From Bacteroidota bacterium (lineage in GTDB: Bacteria; Bacteroidota; Bacteroidia; SXHM01), in NCBI GenBank assembly GCA_005773695.1, contig SXHM01000288.1, forward strand, positions 1 to 10,118: a stretch of 10,118 nt of DNA. Reading direction: 5' to 3'. Below the pieces are notes generated by a model. It saw only the letters and a program-made list of their open reading frames with translations, had not been told where the DNA came from and made no database searches. Below, piece after piece: positions 6,417-10,118 of this stretch. How positions within the stretch are numbered: position 1 is the first letter of the stretch; every line of letters begins with the position of its first letter. Made by a program: the position numbers and the translations under genes.

Positions 6417-8627
6417 ATGAAAAAATTACTCAGCTTGCTGTTTACAGCACATTGCGCACTTACATCATTTGGTCAGGCAAACCTTCCAACATCATGGAGT
6501 TCTGATGGTGCAATACCAAACGGTTGGACAACTTCCGGAACAGCATTCTATACTGGTAGCGCAGCTTATAGCGCACCATCATCGTTAAAGTTAGACAGTG
6601 ATAATGATTACCTTCAAATTCAGGTTGCAGATGATCCGGGGGCAGTGACTTACTATCTGAAAGGTTCTACAACAGGCTCGCCCTGGGAAGGTACATTTAC
6701 CGTTCAGCAAAGTGTAAATGGTAGTTCATGGACAACTTTGCGTGAATTTACAGATGGTGTTCCAAGTGTTACAGCTTACACACTTTATACCGATGTGCCA
6801 AATGCTGCAAGCCGCTACATCCGTTTCTTTTATTCTGATAAGATCAGTGGAAGTAATGTAGCTTTAGATGATATAAATATTGCAATACCTGCAGCTGGCC
6901 CTGCACAGGAAATTGCCTTGGAACAAGATGGTGAACCAATTGTAAGCGGTGGTATTGCCACAGTTGGAGCAGCCAACGGAAGTTCAGAAGATTTAACCTT
7001 AACAGTTTTTAATCTGGGAACTGTAAACGTACTAAATATTACTTCAACATCTATTACAGGCGCAAACGCATCTGAGTTTACGGTTACTACAACGCCTTCA
7101 AGCACCAATGCAAATTCACAAGGTGATTTAATTATCAGTTTTTCTCCAACACAACCAGGCACACGCACTGCACAACTAAGCATTGTAAATGACGACAGTA
7201 ATGAAAATCCTTTCATTGTTAATCTTTACGGATACGGTGATTTTCTGGCTACACAACCTTCACAACAGGCAACAAATTTAACGTTTGGCAATGTTCGTTC
7301 TTATCGTTTCAACGGTTCTTTTACAGCTCCATCGCCTGCTGCTAATGGCTATCTTGTATTAAGAAAAACAGGCAGCGCAGTTACTGAAGTGCCAGTTGAC
7401 GGAACAACCTATACCCGAGGAGAAAATATCGGTGATGCAAAGGTTGTATTCAGCGCAAATAACACCACATTTTCTCCAAATTTTATTGTAGCCGGAACTC
7501 AATATTATTTTGCAGTTTTTGCATATAACGGAAACGGAGAATACACTAATTATTTAACTGCTAATCCGCTTACAGGTAATGTAACAACTACAGGAGCAAA
7601 CATCGGAAATACCTATTCAACCATAAATACTGCAGCAACTTCATTTCTAACTGATTTATCTGCATTGATTAATCCTCACACGCAGATATACTATAACGAT
7701 TATGAAGAAACAAATATTGCGCTTTTTGCTTCGCGCGATACCAGCAACGGACAAAAGGTAGTAACCTGTGTTTACAGCGGTGAACAATATGTTTACAGTG
7801 AACCTTATGATTGGTCGGTATTCAGTCGCGAACATACTTACTGTCACAGCTGGATGCCCACATTTCCTGATCAGGATTCGAAAGAATATTCAGATCAGTA
7901 CAATCTTTTTCCTGTAACTTTTGAAGATGCAAATGCTTATAGATCTAACTATCCATTAGGCGAAGTTGTAAATGCTACGTATACGTATCTCGACAGTAAG
8001 TTTGGTACAGATGCAAACGGCTTGCAGGTATATGAACCCCGTGACCAACACAAAGGAGATGCAGTCCGCGCTTTATTTTACATGGCTACTGCATACAATG
8101 GTGTAAACGGAAATAATTGGGGATTGCCCGATTATATTTCTTCGCTTATACAATACGGACAAGATCAGGATGTATTGAAAGCATGGCACTGGCAAGACCC
8201 ACCGGATGCATGGGAAATAGCCCGCAATGACTTTTTGGATTCACTGCAGGGAAACCGCAATCCGTTTGTTGACAGCGTAAACTATGTATGTTATATTAAC
8301 TTTGATGATATGACCTATATTGCTAATCCCGGTTCAATACCTTGCACAGTAACTCCCGGTTTTGAAGAATCCAATGTTGAATTATTTTCAGTTTACCCTA
8401 ATCCAACATCAGGTGATTTTGGAATAAACATTTCATTGAAAGAAAACGAAAACATATTGGTGCGCATTTCTGATGTTGCCGGCAAAACTGTTTATGAACG
8501 CAACGATAATCTGAAATCAGGAAATAATCGCCTGATGATTTCATCAAACCGACTTTCAAAAGGCATCTACATGTTGCAATTAGTAACTGAAAATAGCGTT
8601 AACACAGAAAAGATTGTGATAAAATAG
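6417..8627 (+). CDS. secreted multidomain endonuclease I with T9SS sorting domain
   Basis: The 736-residue product has a signal peptide (about 1-19), an N-terminal beta-sandwich (about 20-156, ending ALDDINI), a choice-of-anchor-D/ASH-like immunoglobulin domain (about 163-276, EIALEQDG ... ISFSPTQPGTRTAQLSIVNDD), a fibronectin-III-like domain (about 280-391), an endonuclease I domain (about 397-630) and a T9SS sorting domain (660-736, YPNPTSGDF ... GIYMLQL ... KIVIK). Endonuclease I enzymes cut DNA and RNA non-specifically with a His-Me (beta-beta-alpha metal) site. Seen here are SREH (470-473, His-473 as general base, Glu-472 beside it), SDQYNLFP (492-499), Asn-506 with RSNYPLGEV (509-517), GDAVRALFYMATAY (547-560) and QGNRNPFVD (611-619), all in family order, so it should be active. 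Cys-451, Cys-476, Cys-625 and Cys-643 could form disulfides outside the cell. It is the last gene of the operon, followed by a terminator. Confidence 0.92.
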   Translation: MKKLLSLLFTAHCALTSFGQANLPTSWSSDGAIPNGWTTSGTAFYTGSAAYSAPSSLKLDSDNDYLQIQVADDPGAVTYYLKGSTTGSPWEGTFTVQQSVNGSSWTTLREFTDGVPSVTAYTLYTDVPNAASRYIRFFYSDKISGSNVALDDINIAIPAAGPAQEIALEQDGEPIVSGGIATVGAANGSSEDLTLTVFNLGTVNVLNITSTSITGANASEFTVTTTPSSTNANSQGDLIISFSPTQPGTRTAQLSIVNDDSNENPFIVNLYGYGDFLATQPSQQATNLTFGNVRSYRFNGSFTAPSPAANGYLVLRKTGSAVTEVPVDGTTYTRGENIGDAKVVFSANNTTFSPNFIVAGTQYYFAVFAYNGNGEYTNYLTANPLTGNVTTTGANIGNTYSTINTAATSFLTDLSALINPHTQIYYNDYEETNIALFASRDTSNGQKVVTCVYSGEQYVYSEPYDWSVFSREHTYCHSWMPTFPDQDSKEYSDQYNLFPVTFEDANAYRSNYPLGEVVNATYTYLDSKFGTDANGLQVYEPRDQHKGDAVRALFYMATAYNGVNGNNWGLPDYISSLIQYGQDQDVLKAWHWQDPPDAWEIARNDFLDSLQGNRNPFVDSVNYVCYINFDDMTYIANPGSIPCTVTPGFEESNVELFSVYPNPTSGDFGINISLKENENILVRISDVAGKTVYERNDNLKSGNNRLMISSNRLSKGIYMLQLVTENSVNTEKIVIK

Positions 8628-8650
8628 AGTTCGGTTAAAATAGGTACTGA

Positions 8651-8683
8651 TTAAAAAGGGGCTGATGTTCAGCCCCTTTTTAA
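8651..8683 (+). terminator. intrinsic terminator of the LTD / receptor / endonuclease operon
   Basis: A perfect 15-bp stem (8651-8665 with 8669-8683) encloses the loop TGT; its core is GGGGCTGA / TCAGCCCC, flanked by A5 and T5 runs. It lies 23 nt after the endonuclease stop. The flanking A and T runs make it usable in both directions. Confidence 0.9.
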
Positions 8684-8766
8684 TTGAAATAAAAGTTAAT
8701 TTTTGAAAGATTACAGAAACACAATATTCAAATTTTGCAATAACTAATTGAGAGATATTGAGCAAT

Positions 8767-8804
8767 AAAAAAAAGGACTTCTGTCTATTAACAGAAGTCC
8801 TTTT
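8767..8804 (-). terminator. intrinsic terminator of the minus-strand LTD gene
   Basis: The arms AAAAGGACTTCTGT (8771-8784) and ACAGAAGTCCTTTT (8791-8804) form a perfect 14-bp stem with a 6-nt loop. On the minus strand the stem is followed by eight T residues (plus-strand A8 at 8767-8774). It lies 39 nt downstream of the LTD stop codon at 8844. Confidence 0.88.
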
Positions 8805-8843
8805 GTGAAATCAATCAGATTTAACTGATGCTGATTAAAAGTA

Positions 8844-9737
8844 TTAACGGTGCAAAACAGTCAGTTTTTTAGTTACGGTTTTGTCTGCTATTTTAATGCT
8901 TAGGATATAAACACCATTTGCTAACTCAGAAGTAGTGTATTGAACAGTTGTTCCTGCATTTTTCAGTTGTTTGTTCTCTATCAGTTTACCTGTAAAATCA
9001 TAAACCAAAACGGATACATCACCGCTGTTTACCCCAGTTGAGATGGTTACAAAATCATTGGCCGGATTTGGGAATAAGTTAATTTCAGTTTTAGAAATAG
9101 AAGAAATACCAGTTGGTATGCCACCACAGTTGCTGTTATCAGCAGTGTTTGCCACACCGGGAGTAATACAACGCTTACTGAAATCAGCACTGTTATTTTG
9201 TGTGTCAGTTCCGTCAGACAAACGTGAAAGCCCAATTCTAATATCATCATTATTATCACTGTTTGCAATAGTAACCCCTGTTCCTTCTATCCAGGGTGAA
9301 GGGCAATCACCTTCATAACTCAAAACATCTGCATATACACCCGGAAAAAGTGATGAACCGATTGCAATTGCATCCGGTGAGCCATTTTCAATCATGTTTG
9401 AATGAATAGGCTCTACCTGATTGCAGTTGGCAACCCCTCCTGAATTTCCACAAATAACATAATATGCTCCGGGCTGTAAAGAGTAGGTGGGAAGAAAAAT
9501 AGTGTCGTAAACTGCAAGTGTGGTGTTATTACCATTGTAAAGATAAATCTGGACAGTAGAAAGGTCAATAGCATTTAAACTAACATTTTTCAGTTCAATA
9601 AATTCAGCTGTATCAGCAGAGACCTGATCATAATCCACTTCATTAATAACAAGTGTTGCAGGTAGCCCGCCCTTTTCCTGTGCTTTTACAAAAGCATCAG
9701 AAAATATTAAAGCAATAACAAGTAATGATTTTTTCAT
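8844..9737 (-). CDS. secreted lamin-tail-domain protein with T9SS sorting domain (second copy type)
   Basis: The product has 297 residues. The signal peptide ends at about VKA before Gln-20. An LTD covers about 27-196: VINEVDYDQVSADTAEFIEL at the start, SLQPGAYYVICG in the middle and SRLSDGTDTQNNSADF ... TPGVAN at the end. This is a fuller match to the LTD pattern than the plus-strand LTD protein, from which it differs throughout, so the two are not a recent duplication. A T9SS type A sorting domain follows (217-297: NLFPNPANDFVTI, VYDFTGKLI, GVYILSI, TKKLTVLHR). Cys-96, Cys-105, Cys-145, Cys-190 and Cys-204 could pair once exported. It has its own terminator and converges on the endonuclease operon, so it is not co-transcribed with it. 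No catalytic motif is visible; a surface binding or adhesive role is an inference. Confidence 0.87.
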   Translation of the reverse strand: MKKSLLVIALIFSDAFVKAQEKGGLPATLVINEVDYDQVSADTAEFIELKNVSLNAIDLSTVQIYLYNGNNTTLAVYDTIFLPTYSLQPGAYYVICGNSGGVANCNQVEPIHSNMIENGSPDAIAIGSSLFPGVYADVLSYEGDCPSPWIEGTGVTIANSDNNDDIRIGLSRLSDGTDTQNNSADFSKRCITPGVANTADNSNCGGIPTGISSISKTEINLFPNPANDFVTISTGVNSGDVSVLVYDFTGKLIENKQLKNAGTTVQYTTSELANGVYILSIKIADKTVTKKLTVLHR

Positions 9738-9768
9738 TATATTTTGGTTTTATATTTTGCGAAAATAG

Positions 9769-9776
9769 CAAACTAA
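9769..9776 (-). promoter_or_regulatory. weak candidate -7 box for the minus-strand LTD gene
   Basis: The minus strand reads TTAGTTTG, which matches TAnnTTTG except at the second base. It ends 31 nt before the ATG at 9737. A second near match, TATTTTCG, lies just downstream, so the true box is undecided. No -33 element is clear. Confidence 0.3.
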
Positions 9777-9798
9777 TGTTTACAGATTGTTAAATAAT

Positions 9799-9927
9799 CT
9801 ATTTTTCGTATTCAGGATAAATTAAGTCAGATGCATCATATTTAACAAAAGAAAGTTCATCTATTGATGAATTAAATAAAAAATTGTTTGTGAAAAGAAG
9901 CAAAGAAGAAGGGGAAATAAATCCAAT
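9799..9927 (-). other. short unexplained open frame in the spacer, possibly a gene remnant
   Basis: The minus strand is open for 42 codons between TAA (9928-9930) and TAG (9799-9801). Its second half reads SSIDELSFVKYDASDLIYPE, which looks like a normal protein C-terminus. There is no ATG; the only plausible start is a TTG about nine codons in. It overlaps the likely Clp terminator, has no promoter, and an open frame of this length in AT-rich DNA can arise by chance. It may be the tail of a decayed gene or nothing. The rest of the 9738-9967 spacer shows no other coding signal. Confidence 0.15.
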
Positions 9928-9943
9928 TTATGGATTAATTCCC
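9912..9943 (-). terminator. probable terminator of the Clp ATPase gene
   Basis: On the minus strand, GGGAATTAATCC pairs with GGATTTATTTCCC around a loop of about 7 nt, with one mismatch and one bulge. A T-rich but interrupted run follows (TTCTTCTTTGCTTCTTTTC). It begins 24 nt after the stop codon at 9968, a typical distance. The imperfect stem and broken T run lower the confidence. Confidence 0.45.
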
Positions 9944-9967
9944 ACTTATCTTTGTGTTTGAATAATT

Positions 9968-10118
9968 TTATTCTTTACTCGAAGATTTTTTAGGCTTTTT
10001 TTCTTTTTCCTTCTCTGCAGCCTTTATGATATTAATAATGATTTCTTCTTTCTTTGTATCCAGATCAATATTGATAGTATCTCCTTCATTTATTTGAGCG
10101 CCTATGATTTGTTCTGCC
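9968..10118 (-). CDS. clpC: C-terminal end of a Clp ATPase, probably ClpC (partial)
   Basis: The last 49 codons are inside the window; the rest of the gene lies to the right. The peptide begins AEQIIGAQINEGDTINIDLD and ends in a Lys/Ser tail (EKEKKPKKSSSKE). The pattern (A-E-x-I-I / x-x-I-x-x-G-D-T-I-x-I-D-L-D) matches the small D2 subdomain that ends ClpC/ClpA/ClpB AAA+ unfoldases, and the lysine-rich tail suits Bacteroidota ClpC. ClpC hexamers unfold proteins and feed them to ClpP in the cytoplasm. No AAA+ motif is in view, so the assignment rests on the C-terminal pattern only; ClpB is the main alternative. Confidence 0.65.
   Translation of the reverse strand, partial: AEQIIGAQINEGDTINIDLDTKKEEIIINIIKAAEKEKEKKPKKSSSKE

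Noticed and set aside
6830..7216. 128-codon minus-strand open frame inside the endonuclease gene
   Set aside because: It lies wholly opposite the choice-of-anchor-D region, and its product looks like a reverse-complement shadow with no domain or start context.
8580..8765. 61-codon minus-strand open frame between the convergent genes
   Set aside because: It runs across the operon terminator hairpin and the end of the endonuclease gene; its composition is AT-driven and not protein-like.
8628..8843. Small RNA between the two facing terminators
   Set aside because: No promoter-like box or further stable structure is visible; the two hairpins are fully explained as terminators of the flanking convergent genes.
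9856..9871. TTCATC / GATGAA hairpin as a regulatory element
   Set aside because: A 6-bp AT-rich stem is expected by chance in this spacer and has no T run or placement near a start codon.
1..10118. CRISPR array, transposon ends, phage genes, tRNA or rRNA
   Set aside because: No regularly spaced repeats, transposase-like reading frames, terminal inverted repeats or recognisable RNA gene sequence were found on either strand.

Overview
The window looks like a chromosomal segment of a member of the Bacteroidota, probably of the Chitinophagales/Sphingobacteriales type. It carries three secreted proteins with a type IX secretion (T9SS) C-terminal sorting domain (YPNP / FPNP ... GxY ... KxxxK/R), a TonB-dependent receptor with a carboxypeptidase-regulatory-like N-terminal domain, and promoter boxes of the Bacteroidota form TAnnTTTG. 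Start codons are preceded by A-rich leaders rather than strong Shine-Dalgarno sequences. Nothing in the window points to a phage, insertion sequence, CRISPR array, tRNA or rRNA.

Left part (1-2645). After a few codons that may be the end of an upstream gene, a small lipoprotein gene (128-613) is interrupted by a single in-frame TAA at codon 84; both halves lie in the same frame. It converges on a minus-strand ABC-F ATPase gene (610-2520, Uup-like), and the two stop codons share the palindrome TTAA. The ABC-F gene and the next plus-strand operon diverge from a short promoter region (2521-2645) with one -7 box for each direction.

Central operon (2646-8627, plus strand). Three closely spaced genes encode a secreted lamin-tail-domain (LTD) protein, a 900-residue TonB-dependent outer-membrane receptor and a 736-residue secreted endonuclease I (DNA/RNA non-specific nuclease of the His-Me fold). 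The spacers are 36 and 9 nt, with a perfect 15-bp hairpin terminator at the end. A 20-nt repeat-like sequence, CCCTGAGCGTAGTCGAAGGG, sits 6 nt before the receptor start codon. The simplest reading is that the nuclease cuts extracellular nucleic acid, the LTD protein is a surface accessory or binding protein, and the receptor imports a product. That is an inference; no SusD-like protein is present.

Right part (8628-10118, minus strand). A second LTD/T9SS protein (8844-9737) is encoded convergently, with its own strong terminator. Beyond a 230-bp spacer, which contains a probable terminator and a short unexplained open frame, lie the last 49 codons of a Clp ATPase, most likely ClpC. Most lines of open frame antisense to the large genes are shadows and are not annotated.
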